DNA of 64,000 nt. Origin: Fibrobacterota bacterium (GTDB lineage Bacteria > Fibrobacterota > Fibrobacteria > UBA11236). The position numbers and the translations under genes are program-made. The stretch lies in NCBI GenBank assembly GCA_947482115.1, contig CANKII010000003.1, positions 62,001 through 126,000 on the forward strand, written 5' to 3'. Of the stretch, positions 33,033 through 40,508 are shown piece by piece (the stretch's first letter is position 1; each line of letters opens with the position of its first letter). Under the pieces are notes generated by a model. It had not been told where the DNA came from. It made no database searches and saw only the letters and a program-made list of their open reading frames with translations.

Positions 33033-34382
33033 TCAGGCCTTGGCCAGCATCGCTCCCAAGTCCGCCTTGACACCCTTCGGCAGCACCGCCGCCGAGCCCC
33101 AACGATTCGGCTGCAAAACCTCGTTGGCGCATTTCAGAATATCGGCGCGGGTCACCGCTTCGATCTTTGCAATGATTTCTTCCAAAGTCTCATCGGGATT
33201 CTGCCCCAAAACTCGGCGGGCCAGTGCCGACATGCGGTTGCTGGTGGATTCAAGTCCCAATAAAATTCCGCCAATGATGTTTTTCTTCGCTGAGGCCAGT
33301 TCTTTAGCCGTCAAACCATTCTTGCGCAAAGCGGCCAACTCCTTGCCGATTTCACGCACGGCCTTTTCCAGATTCTTCGGCTCGGTCGCGAAGCCGATGT
33401 TGAACACGCCTTCCTTCGCCAAAAATTCCGGATTGGAAAAAATGCTGTACACCAGGCCATAAGTTTCGCGGAGATTCTGGAACAGCTTGGAACTCATGCC
33501 GTCGCCAAGGGCGCAATGCAACAACATCAAGGGAAAACGTTGCGGGGAGGTCGATGGATAACTGGATCCACCCAAAATTACACTGGCCTGTTGCACATCC
33601 TTGTTTTTGGTGATGTGTTTGGCACGGAATGTTGCCGGCGTTCGTGCAATAGCCATGCGCGACCGTGACAACCCGGTCCCTGAGCGTGCTCGCGGTGAGC
33701 TTGTCGAATCCGTCGAAGGGCCGTTCGCCCCTACAGCCCCGCAACGGATATTAAACCGTTTGCGAACCTGTTTTACAATGGCATCATGATCCACACGACC
33801 CACGGCCACAATCACCAGCGGCACACTCTTGCGTGCACGGTCGCGATGATCAACCAACATTTTGCGTGTCAATGCGCGGACGCTTTTCGCTGTGCCTGCA
33901 ATAGGTTTTCCCAAGGCATGCGAACCGAAAGTGGCCTGTGAGAAAAGCTCGTACACCAATTCATCCGCCGAGTCATCCACACTGCGGATTTCCTCGATGA
34001 TGACTTCCTTTTCCTTTTTCACATCCACGGGATCCAATCGCGAATCCAGCACCATGTCCAGCAGCACTTCCAGAGCGGATTTGATTTCCGTGTCCACAAC
34101 CTTGCCGTAAAAGCAGGTTTGCTCCTTGGACGTATAGGCGTTCACCTGTCCGCCCGTAGCTTCAAAGCGCTGCACGATCTCCAGCGGATTCATGCCCTTC
34201 GTACCCTTGAACACCATGTGTTCGAAGAAATGGGAAAGACCGTTGGTCTCGGGAACCTCGTCGCGCGAACCGGTGTCGAGGTAAATCCCGATGCTGGCGG
34301 AACGCACATGCGACAGCGATTCGGTCGCCACCCACACGCCGTTTTCCAGGCTTTCGTAACGGGGAGTTGAGAGTTTCTTCAT
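33033..34382 (-). CDS. M16-family zinc peptidase
   Basis: The protein has 449 aa. The inverted zinc motif HxxEH is H51-F-F-E54-H55; the third ligand is an Glu in the EVIIEEI region near residue 130. M16B proteins often follow rpsO-pnp, as here. It is longer than the roughly 410-420 aa usual for the family: residues about 215-240 (ending in GPSTDSTSSPRARSGTG) come from a palindromic element in frame. ATG 34382 is chosen; the frame extends upstream into another palindrome. Confidence 0.92.
   Translation of the reverse strand: MKKLSTPRYESLENGVWVATESLSHVRSASIGIYLDTGSRDEVPETNGLSHFFEHMVFKGTKGMNPLEIVQRFEATGGQVNAYTSKEQTCFYGKVVDTEIKSALEVLLDMVLDSRLDPVDVKKEKEVIIEEIRSVDDSADELVYELFSQATFGSHALGKPIAGTAKSVRALTRKMLVDHRDRARKSVPLVIVAVGRVDHDAIVKQVRKRFNIRCGAVGANGPSTDSTSSPRARSGTGLSRSRMAIARTPATFRAKHITKNKDVQQASVILGGSSYPSTSPQRFPLMLLHCALGDGMSSKLFQNLRETYGLVYSIFSNPEFLAKEGVFNIGFATEPKNLEKAVREIGKELAALRKNGLTAKELASAKKNIIGGILLGLESTSNRMSALARRVLGQNPDETLEEIIAKIEAVTRADILKCANEVLQPNRWGSAAVLPKGVKADLGAMLAKA
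33673..33722 (-). repeat. In-frame 50-base element, copy in the M16 gene
   Basis: Read on the minus strand it starts on a codon boundary and encodes GPSTDSTSSPRARSGTG, 14 of 17 residues the same as in kdgK. It is followed on the + strand by a half-palindrome GGCCGTTCGCCCCTACA (33720-33736), related to the TGTAGGGGCG arm found in dprA, so two repeat types are fused here. Confidence 0.82.
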
Positions 34383-34390
34383 ATAAATAT

Positions 34391-34422
34391 CCCGTTGGCT
34401 TCGGCTACGCTCAGCCAACGGG
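34391..34422. repeat. Palindromic element between pnp and the M16 gene
   Basis: Arms CCCGTTGGCT and AGCCAACGGG enclose TCGGCTACGCTC. The loop matches the GH88-end element; the arms differ. It fills most of the 60-base pnp-M16 gap and has no U tract, so it is not a typical terminator. Confidence 0.72.
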
Positions 34423-34442
34423 TCTCTCAGTCGGTAAAGATA

Positions 34443-36533
34443 TTACGCGTCTTGGAGCAATGCCTTGCGGCTCAACTTGATCTTGCCGGTGGGATCCACG
34501 CCGATGCACTTCACATCGAACTCGTCGCCCATGGCAACCACGTCCTCGACTTTTTCCACGCGCTGGGGAGCCAGCTCGGAGATGTGCACGAGGCCTTCCT
34601 TGCCCGGGAGAATTTCCACGAAGCAACCGAAGGTGGTGATACCCTTGACCTTGCCCTTGTAGACCTTGCCCACTTCGGCTTCGGCGAAGATTTCGTTCAC
34701 CATCTTGAGGGCCAACAAAGCGTTGCCACGATGCGGGGCCGAAATGGTGACCATGCCCGTATCGTTGACGTCGATGTTCGCACCGGCGTTTTCCTGAATG
34801 CCGCGAATAACCTTGCCGCCCGGACCGATGAGCTCTTTAATCTTCTCGACGGGAATCTGTTTCTGGATGATGGCAGGAGCCAGCTTGGAAAGCTCGCGAG
34901 CCGCAGGCAACGCATCTTTCATCTTGCCGAGAATATGCAAGCGGCCTTCCTTGGCCTGATGCAAAGCGTTCTTCATCATTTCTGATGTGATGCCGCGCAG
35001 CTTGATGTCCATCTGAAAGGACGTGATGCCCTTCTCGGTACCACAAACCTTGAAGTCCATGTCGCCGAGATGATCTTCCGTGCCATTGATGTCGGAAAGG
35101 GTCACATAGCGGCTGCCATCGGCATCGGAGACCATGCCCATGGCAATGCCCGCCACCGGAGCCTTGATCTTCACACCGGCATCCATCAACGCGAGAGCGC
35201 CGCCGCACACCGAAGCCATGGATGAAGATCCATGCGACTCGAGAATGTCGGACACAATGCGAATGGTATAAGGAAAACTTTCGGAAGTCGGCAACACCGG
35301 CGCAAGCGCGCGCTCGGCCAAAAAGCCATGGCCGATTTCGCGACGGGCCACGGCACCCAGTCGTTTTGCTTCACCCACCGAAAAGCCCGGGAAGTTGTAA
35401 TGCAGCATGTAATTCTTGAAGGTCTCACCCACCAAGGATTCCACGCGTTGTTCATCATGCTTGGTACCAAGCGTTACAACCACCAAACCCTGCGTTTCAC
35501 CGCGCTGGAAAAGGGCGGAACCGTGGGCACGAGGCAACACCTGCGTGTCGATTTCAATGGGACGGATGTCCGTCGGGCCGCGACCGTCAATACGACGCTT
35601 CTCGGTCAAAACCATTTCGCGCATGTCGCGCCAGAGAACGTCTTCGAGATATTTTCCGATTTCTTTTTCACGATCCGGAAATTCCGCAGCCAACGCTTCG
35701 AGAACCTGGCCCTTGACTTTCTTCACCGCAGCGTAATAAGCCTTCTTCAAATAATCGATGTGGAACACCGTTTTCAACAGCGATTGTGATACGGCTTCCA
35801 CGCGCTTGAAAAGCGCTTCATCGATGGGAGCCGGAACAAACACGTCCTTCTCCACCGTGAATTTGGAAATCAATTCGTTCTGGCCTTTGATGATTCCCTT
35901 GATGGCTTCATGTCCGGCCAGAATGGCGTTGACCATGAGGTCTTCAGAAATTTCAAAGCCCGAACCTTCCACCATGAGAATGGAGGTAGCGGAACCTGCG
36001 ACCACCAGTTCAATGTCGGCGCCTTCGGCCTGTTCATACGTCGGGTTGATGATGAAGGTACCGTCCAGACTGCCCGCTACGCGAACGCCTGCAACCTGTT
36101 CTTCAAAGGGAATGTGGGAAAGGCCGAGGGCTGCGGATGCGCCGACAATGGCAATGGTTTCGGCATCATGTTTATCATCCGCCGAAATGACGCTGCAGAT
36201 GATCTGCACTTCACGGGTATAACCTTCCGGGAACATCGGGCGCAAAGGGCGATCGATGGAACGGCAGGCCAGCACTTCGCGATCGCTGAGTTTGGCTTCG
36301 CGTTTGAAATAACCACCGGGGATTTTTCCAGCGGCGTAATACTTCTCGCGATATTCAACAGTCAGGGGGAAAAAATCAGCGGGCTTGTCTTCACCCGCGC
36401 AGACGGTGCAAAGCACCATGGTATCGCCGAGGCGGGCCAACACGGCACCACCGGCTTGTTTGGCCATGCGACCGGATTCAAGTGTGATGGTTCTTCCATC
36501 GGGAAGCGGAATGGTAACTGTTTGTTTGGACAT
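34443..36533 (-). CDS. pnp: Polynucleotide phosphorylase
   Basis: A 696-aa 3'-5' phosphorolytic RNase and degradosome core. Two RNase PH-like domains (about 1-220 and 310-535; GSALFQRGETQGLVVVTLG, SDINGTEDHLGDMDFKVCG), a KH domain near 550-610 (IKELIGPGGKVIRGIQ) and an S1 domain near 620-690 (GKVKGITTFGCFVEI). Length is usual. It follows rpsO by 65 bases. Confidence 0.98.
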   Translation of the reverse strand: MSKQTVTIPLPDGRTITLESGRMAKQAGGAVLARLGDTMVLCTVCAGEDKPADFFPLTVEYREKYYAAGKIPGGYFKREAKLSDREVLACRSIDRPLRPMFPEGYTREVQIICSVISADDKHDAETIAIVGASAALGLSHIPFEEQVAGVRVAGSLDGTFIINPTYEQAEGADIELVVAGSATSILMVEGSGFEISEDLMVNAILAGHEAIKGIIKGQNELISKFTVEKDVFVPAPIDEALFKRVEAVSQSLLKTVFHIDYLKKAYYAAVKKVKGQVLEALAAEFPDREKEIGKYLEDVLWRDMREMVLTEKRRIDGRGPTDIRPIEIDTQVLPRAHGSALFQRGETQGLVVVTLGTKHDEQRVESLVGETFKNYMLHYNFPGFSVGEAKRLGAVARREIGHGFLAERALAPVLPTSESFPYTIRIVSDILESHGSSSMASVCGGALALMDAGVKIKAPVAGIAMGMVSDADGSRYVTLSDINGTEDHLGDMDFKVCGTEKGITSFQMDIKLRGITSEMMKNALHQAKEGRLHILGKMKDALPAARELSKLAPAIIQKQIPVEKIKELIGPGGKVIRGIQENAGANIDVNDTGMVTISAPHRGNALLALKMVNEIFAEAEVGKVYKGKVKGITTFGCFVEILPGKEGLVHISELAPQRVEKVEDVVAMGDEFDVKCIGVDPTGKIKLSRKALLQDA

Positions 36534-36598
36534 GATAATTCTCCAAACCCGGCCGCGCGATTTTACGGCGGCACGGGCAATGTGATGGAAAGGCGGTC

Positions 36599-36871
36599 TT
36601 AACGACGCAGATCGAGTTGTTTAATCAAGGCGCGATAGCCCTCGATATCGGTGCGGGTCAGATAATTGAGCAGCCTGCGACGCTGCGCCACCAGAGTGGT
36701 GAGTCCGCGGCGTGAATGTTTGTCCTTTTTATGGATCTTCAGGTGCTCGGTGATTTCCGCGATGCGATGAGTCAATAAGGCGACTTGCGCGCGCGAATTT
36801 CCAGAATCTTTCTCGTTTTTGCCATACTCCTTCACGAGCTTGGCTGCGATCTCTAAAGTCATTGTTGCCAT
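36599..36871 (-). CDS. rpsO: Ribosomal protein S15
   Basis: A 90-aa small-subunit protein with the conserved SRAQVALLTHRIAEITEHLK, KDKHSRRGLTTLVAQRRRLLNYL and C-terminal YRALIKQLDLRR. Usual gene order rpsO-pnp. The leader upstream has the inverted repeat CGGAAAG/CTTTCCG (36925-36952), a possible S15 autoregulatory structure. An alternative start at 36862 (MTLEIAAKL) is three codons in. Confidence 0.97.
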   Translation of the reverse strand: MATMTLEIAAKLVKEYGKNEKDSGNSRAQVALLTHRIAEITEHLKIHKKDKHSRRGLTTLVAQRRRLLNYLTRTDIEGYRALIKQLDLRR

Positions 36872-36991
36872 AAAACCACTTTCCGTCTTGTTTTTTCTCT
36901 TCGTTTTTTTCGTCTGTGAAGGAGCGGAAAGTTAATATCTCACCGCTTTCCGGGCAAGGAAATGCGGTCTATCTCCAAAAAACGCAATATT

Positions 36992-37159
36992 TTACCAGAT
37001 CCAGCTACCCGTGGGGAGAAACATCCCCAAAGCAAACAATACCACGACAGCTGCCGCCCCAAGAACCATAACCCGGCCCACAAACTTGCTGTCATGATCC
37101 ACTAAAGTGCTGTCTTCGAATTCATCCTTGTCATCCAGTAAAAGACCCTTGGTATCCAT
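36992..37159 (-). CDS. Small single-helix membrane protein
   Basis: The protein has 55 aa from ATG 37159, which follows AGGAGG at good spacing. An acidic start (MDTKGLLLDDKDEFEDS) precedes one membrane helix (VGRVMVLGAAAVVVLFALGMFL). No homologue recognised. It sits between the epimerase gene and rpsO and is probably expressed from its own promoter or by read-through. Confidence 0.65.
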   Translation of the reverse strand: MDTKGLLLDDKDEFEDSTLVDHDSKFVGRVMVLGAAAVVVLFALGMFLPTGSWIW

Positions 37160-37242
37160 AACCGACCTCCTGAAAAAAGGTGTCCTGTTAATACCATTAC
37201 TGTTTAATCCGGTTAAAACAAAGCCTTTTATTCGCCCTGTTT

Positions 37243-38151
37243 CTAATGAGATAACAAAGATGTGCTTTTCAGAGCTTTTTCGAGGGTAAATATACTGGGA
37301 ACGAAAAAAGAGGTGTCGGCGCTCACCTTTTGACCATGGAGAAACAGGTCCGCCATTTCCCCCAAGGCCAACCTGAGACCCGGAACTGGGACTCGAAACC
37401 ACAAAGGCCGATGAAGATTATGGGCCAGAACCCTGGAAAACTCCCGCTGAGTCATCGATTCCCCTGCCACCGCGTGTACAGGGCCGCGAAAGCGTTCGTC
37501 CTTGATGGCCTGAACAAGAAGTTCCACTGCATCGCCAATATGAATCCAACTCCAGTATTGTTTCCCGGTACCAAGCACGGCGCCGAGTCCGAAGCGGAAA
37601 GGCAAAGCCATTTTCGACAAAGCTCCGCCATGAGATCCCAACACCATTCCAAAACGCGGAAGGACAACCCTGATTCCCAACCTTTCAGCCTTCAACGCTT
37701 CGGCTTCCCATGCAGCCGCAAGTCGTCCCAAAAAATCCCCACCCGGAGGATCGCCGACATGAACTTCGCGATCTCCCCCATCTCCATAATAACCCATCCC
37801 GGATGCGCTGATTAAAACGGCGGGCTTATGCTTCATGCGCCCCAACGCTTCGACTAATAAACGGGTTGGCTCTACACGTGATTTCCAAAGCTGTTCCTTG
37901 CGACGCGAACTCCACGGCCAATGCGCCAGACTTTCGCCCGCCAGATGAATGACGGCGGAAACATCCTCGGGTAATTCAAGCGTTTGTTGTGAAGGACTCC
38001 AGGCCCAAATTTGAACTTCAGCAGGAAGACGCGCCTTCGCAGCAACGGGATTGCGAGTCAATACGTGAGCGCATAATCCTTCGCACAGCAATTTTTCAAC
38101 GAGAGCTTTGCCAATGAATCCGGTCGCGCCGGTTACTAGAACGCTTTCCAC
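37243..38151 (-). CDS. TIGR01777-type NAD(P)-dependent epimerase (YfcH/SDR39U1-like)
   Basis: An extended SDR of 302 aa: VLVTGATGFIGKALVEKLL, VIHLAGESLAHWPWS and SASGMGYYGDGG, ending in the helical DUF1731-like C-terminus (VPVPGLRLALGEMADLFLHGQKV). Its physiological substrate is unknown. It overlaps the 3' end of ribF by 16 bases, so it is the last gene of the nusA operon. Confidence 0.9.
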   Translation of the reverse strand: MESVLVTGATGFIGKALVEKLLCEGLCAHVLTRNPVAAKARLPAEVQIWAWSPSQQTLELPEDVSAVIHLAGESLAHWPWSSRRKEQLWKSRVEPTRLLVEALGRMKHKPAVLISASGMGYYGDGGDREVHVGDPPGGDFLGRLAAAWEAEALKAERLGIRVVLPRFGMVLGSHGGALSKMALPFRFGLGAVLGTGKQYWSWIHIGDAVELLVQAIKDERFRGPVHAVAGESMTQREFSRVLAHNLHRPLWFRVPVPGLRLALGEMADLFLHGQKVSADTSFFVPSIFTLEKALKSTSLLSH

Positions 38152-39074
38152 GCAGCCACATCCGAAGAAATTTGACGCTTCAAGGATTCCAGAGAGTCGA
38201 AGGCCTTTTCAGGCCGGATATAATGAAGGATCTCAAAACCCAGTTCCAGCCCGTATAGATCCTCCTTCACATCCAGCAAATGCACTTCCACAGAAGGCTT
38301 TTTCTGGCCATCAAAAGTGGGGCGTAATCCGATGTTCCCTATCGCTGAAACAAAACGATCGTGCAGGAAAACACGGCCGCCATACACTCCAAAAGCGGGA
38401 AGCGCTTTGCGATCATCCATCAGTTTCAAGTTCGCAGTGGGAAATCCCAACTGTCGTCCACGTTCTTCGCCATGCATCACCTCTCCGCGCAGACAATAAT
38501 TGCGGCCCAACATGCGGTTAGCCGATTCCGTGTGTCCGGCTTCAAGATGACGACGGATGGAGGATGAGGAAATGATTTCACCCGTTTCATCGATCACCGG
38601 CGCAATTTCACGAACCGGATCGGATTCTGTTTTGCCCAATTGAATGAATCGGGAACGCAATAAATCCACGTTGCCTAACGCGCCTTTTCCAAAGCGATGA
38701 CCCGGCCCGAAAAAGAAAACTTCTCCGCACAATCGCTGGAGCAATACTTCGGAAATAAAGTCCTCCGCGCTCAAACCCGCTGTATCCGCATCAAAGGAAA
38801 GCGTGATTACTTCGACACCGCAATCGCGGATCAGCGATTCCTTCTCCAGATATGGCGTCAATAATGGGGCTTTTTTTTCGGGGGAGAGAAAATGCCGTGG
38901 ATGCGGATCGAAGGTCAGGACGAGTGGCTTAAAATTGCGGCGACCCGCTTCTTCGCGGAGCCCCTGAAAAATACGGCGATGGCCGGCGTGAACGCCGTCA
39001 AAATTTCCCATCGCAATCGCCGCGGGAGTCGAAGTCAAAAGCGAGCGCCAATTTATTGGAGTCGCGGAAGACAT
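38136..39074 (-). CDS. ribF: Bifunctional riboflavin kinase/FAD synthetase
   Basis: A 312-aa enzyme that makes FMN and FAD from riboflavin. N-terminal FAD synthetase: AMGNFDGVHAGHRRIF, TFDPHPRHF and SSSSIRRHLEAG; C-terminal flavokinase: GRQLGFPTANL, YGGRVF and VEVHLLDV. ATG 39074 overlaps the truB stop (TAATG). The truB-ribF order is standard. Confidence 0.96.
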   Translation of the reverse strand: MSSATPINWRSLLTSTPAAIAMGNFDGVHAGHRRIFQGLREEAGRRNFKPLVLTFDPHPRHFLSPEKKAPLLTPYLEKESLIRDCGVEVITLSFDADTAGLSAEDFISEVLLQRLCGEVFFFGPGHRFGKGALGNVDLLRSRFIQLGKTESDPVREIAPVIDETGEIISSSSIRRHLEAGHTESANRMLGRNYCLRGEVMHGEERGRQLGFPTANLKLMDDRKALPAFGVYGGRVFLHDRFVSAIGNIGLRPTFDGQKKPSVEVHLLDVKEDLYGLELGFEILHYIRPEKAFDSLESLKRQISSDVAAWKAF

Positions 39075-40048
39075 TATGCGGGTTGCAGGACCTTGCGCGG
39101 ATTCACATGACCCAGTGGAGTGACGGTTCCAATGGCCAGCAGTTTGCCTTCCTGCGAAAAAATTCCGCAGGTTGTGTCTTCCATTCCCGCCATGGCCGCA
39201 ACTGCTTCGGAGCGCGGCATGGGAACATAGCCCGCAGCAGGAACCGGGTTTCCATGCAACAACGCCACAGCCCAGGAATCGGAACGCAGCTTGATGGACG
39301 GCATATGATCTACGGCATTTTCGACCGGCAGCAAATCCTTCGCACCTGTAATTGCATCCGGCGCCACACCGCTTTCCACTTTGAAAGGACCGACGGCCAA
39401 ACGGCGAATGTTGTTTGCGGCCGCACCGCATCCAAGTTCAATCCCAATATCATGCGCAATGGTGCGAACGTAAGTACCCTTGGAGCAATCCATTTCAATC
39501 GTCGCGATGCCGGATTCAAATCCAAGCAATTCCAAACGATCAATGCGCACATTACGGGGACTCAAAGTCACGGTTTCACCAGCACGGACGCGATCACAGG
39601 CGCGCTTGCCCTGAATCTTAATCGCGGAATACACCGGCGGCATCTGGCTAATGGTGCCGCGAAATTTGGGAAGCACGGCTTCCAACTGTTCACGGGTGAC
39701 ATGACTCGCATCCTTCGTTTCCAAAGTCTGACCTTCAAGATCATAGGTATCGGTTGTGACTCCAAGTCGGACTTCAAAACGATACCGTTTGGGAAGACCT
39801 TCCAGAAATTCCAAGAGGCGCGTTCCCGATCCCACGCCTACGACGAGCAAACCGGAAGCAGCCGGATCCAATGTTCCTGCATGTCCGATTTTACGTCCAC
39901 GAAAAATTCGCTTGACGGGGTATAACGCTTGAAAGGAAGACACACCCACGGGCTTGTCCAACAACAACAGCCCATCTCCTGTCACCCCCATCCCCTGACC
40001 CCTTCCCCCTCTTGAGGGGGAAGGGGAATTCTTCGGCGTCCCTTCCAT
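39074..40048 (-). CDS. truB: tRNA pseudouridine(55) synthase
   Basis: It converts U55 in the tRNA T-loop. Core motifs: LLLLDKPVGVSSFQ, GHAGTLDPAASGLLVV (catalytic Asp), YEVR-like RFEVRLGVTTDTYD, and the C-terminal PUA-like part. The ATG at 40048 gives 324 aa, but its first 19 residues (EGTPKNSPSPSRGGRGQG) come from a palindromic repeat. ATG 39991 (MGVTGDGLLLLDK) matches the usual start of the family. Either could be used. Confidence 0.95.
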   Translation of the reverse strand: MEGTPKNSPSPSRGGRGQGMGVTGDGLLLLDKPVGVSSFQALYPVKRIFRGRKIGHAGTLDPAASGLLVVGVGSGTRLLEFLEGLPKRYRFEVRLGVTTDTYDLEGQTLETKDASHVTREQLEAVLPKFRGTISQMPPVYSAIKIQGKRACDRVRAGETVTLSPRNVRIDRLELLGFESGIATIEMDCSKGTYVRTIAHDIGIELGCGAAANNIRRLAVGPFKVESGVAPDAITGAKDLLPVENAVDHMPSIKLRSDSWAVALLHGNPVPAAGYVPMPRSEAVAAMAGMEDTTCGIFSQEGKLLAIGTVTPLGHVNPRKVLQPA

Positions 40049-40098
40049 CTTATTCTTCCTCTCCTCCCCTCAAGAGGGGAGGAGTCGGAGGTGGGGTG
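39983..40098. repeat. Double palindromic element spanning the rbfA/truB boundary
   Basis: First hairpin 39999-40026: CCCCTTCCCCCTC and its complement. Second hairpin 40061-40084: CTCCTCCCCTC/GAGGGGAGGAG. Outer arms CACCCC (left) and GGGGTG (right). The rbfA stop (40050-40052) and the longer truB start (40048) lie between the hairpins. So the RbfA tail (NTPPPTPPLLRGGEEE) and the TruB N-terminus are repeat-encoded. Confidence 0.78.
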
Positions 40099-40451
40099 TT
40101 CTTCGCTTTTTCCTGATCGTGAATTTCCTTAAGCAACTCCGCAACGCGGAAACCATGCTCGAGATTTTTATCCTCGGCAAAAAGAACCTTGGGTACGGTG
40201 CGCGTATGCAATGCCTTGGCGAGATGGGAACGCATGCGATTTGCATGCGCGCTCAAAGCATCAAGTGTATTTCGCTTTTCAATGTCATCACCCATCACCG
40301 TGATAAACACCTTGGCGAAGCTGAGATCGGGAGTCACTTCAATGCGGGACAGGGTCCAGAATCCGAGACGCCCGTCGGAAATTTCGCGGCGGATGAACTC
40401 GGTGAGTTCTCGCTGGATGACGTGTCCGAGGCGGTCCGTTCTTCGAGTCAT
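40050..40451 (-). CDS. rbfA: Ribosome-binding factor A
   Basis: A 30S maturation factor of 133 aa from ATG 40451 (MTRRTDRLGHVIQREL). The core ISDGRLGFWTLSRIEVTPDLSFAKVFITVMG and FAEDKNLEHGFRVAELLKEI are typical. The last 16 or so residues, rich in Pro and Gly, come from the palindromic repeat at the gene border and are unlike other RbfA tails. The frame extends ten residues upstream into another hairpin. Confidence 0.94.
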   Translation of the reverse strand: MTRRTDRLGHVIQRELTEFIRREISDGRLGFWTLSRIEVTPDLSFAKVFITVMGDDIEKRNTLDALSAHANRMRSHLAKALHTRTVPKVLFAEDKNLEHGFRVAELLKEIHDQEKAKNTPPPTPPLLRGGEEE

Positions 40452-40472
40452 AGCGTTGGGGTGTCTCTCGTT

Positions 40473-40491
40473 GGCACCCACAAGGGGTGCC
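40473..40491. repeat. Hairpin between infB and rbfA
   Basis: GGCACCC, loop ACAAG, GGGTGCC, filling part of the infB-rbfA gap. It has no U tract in either direction, so it is not a clear terminator. Counted among the palindromes at gene boundaries in this window. Confidence 0.6.
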
Positions 40492-40508
40492 CCGACAAGG
40501 ATCGTGAT

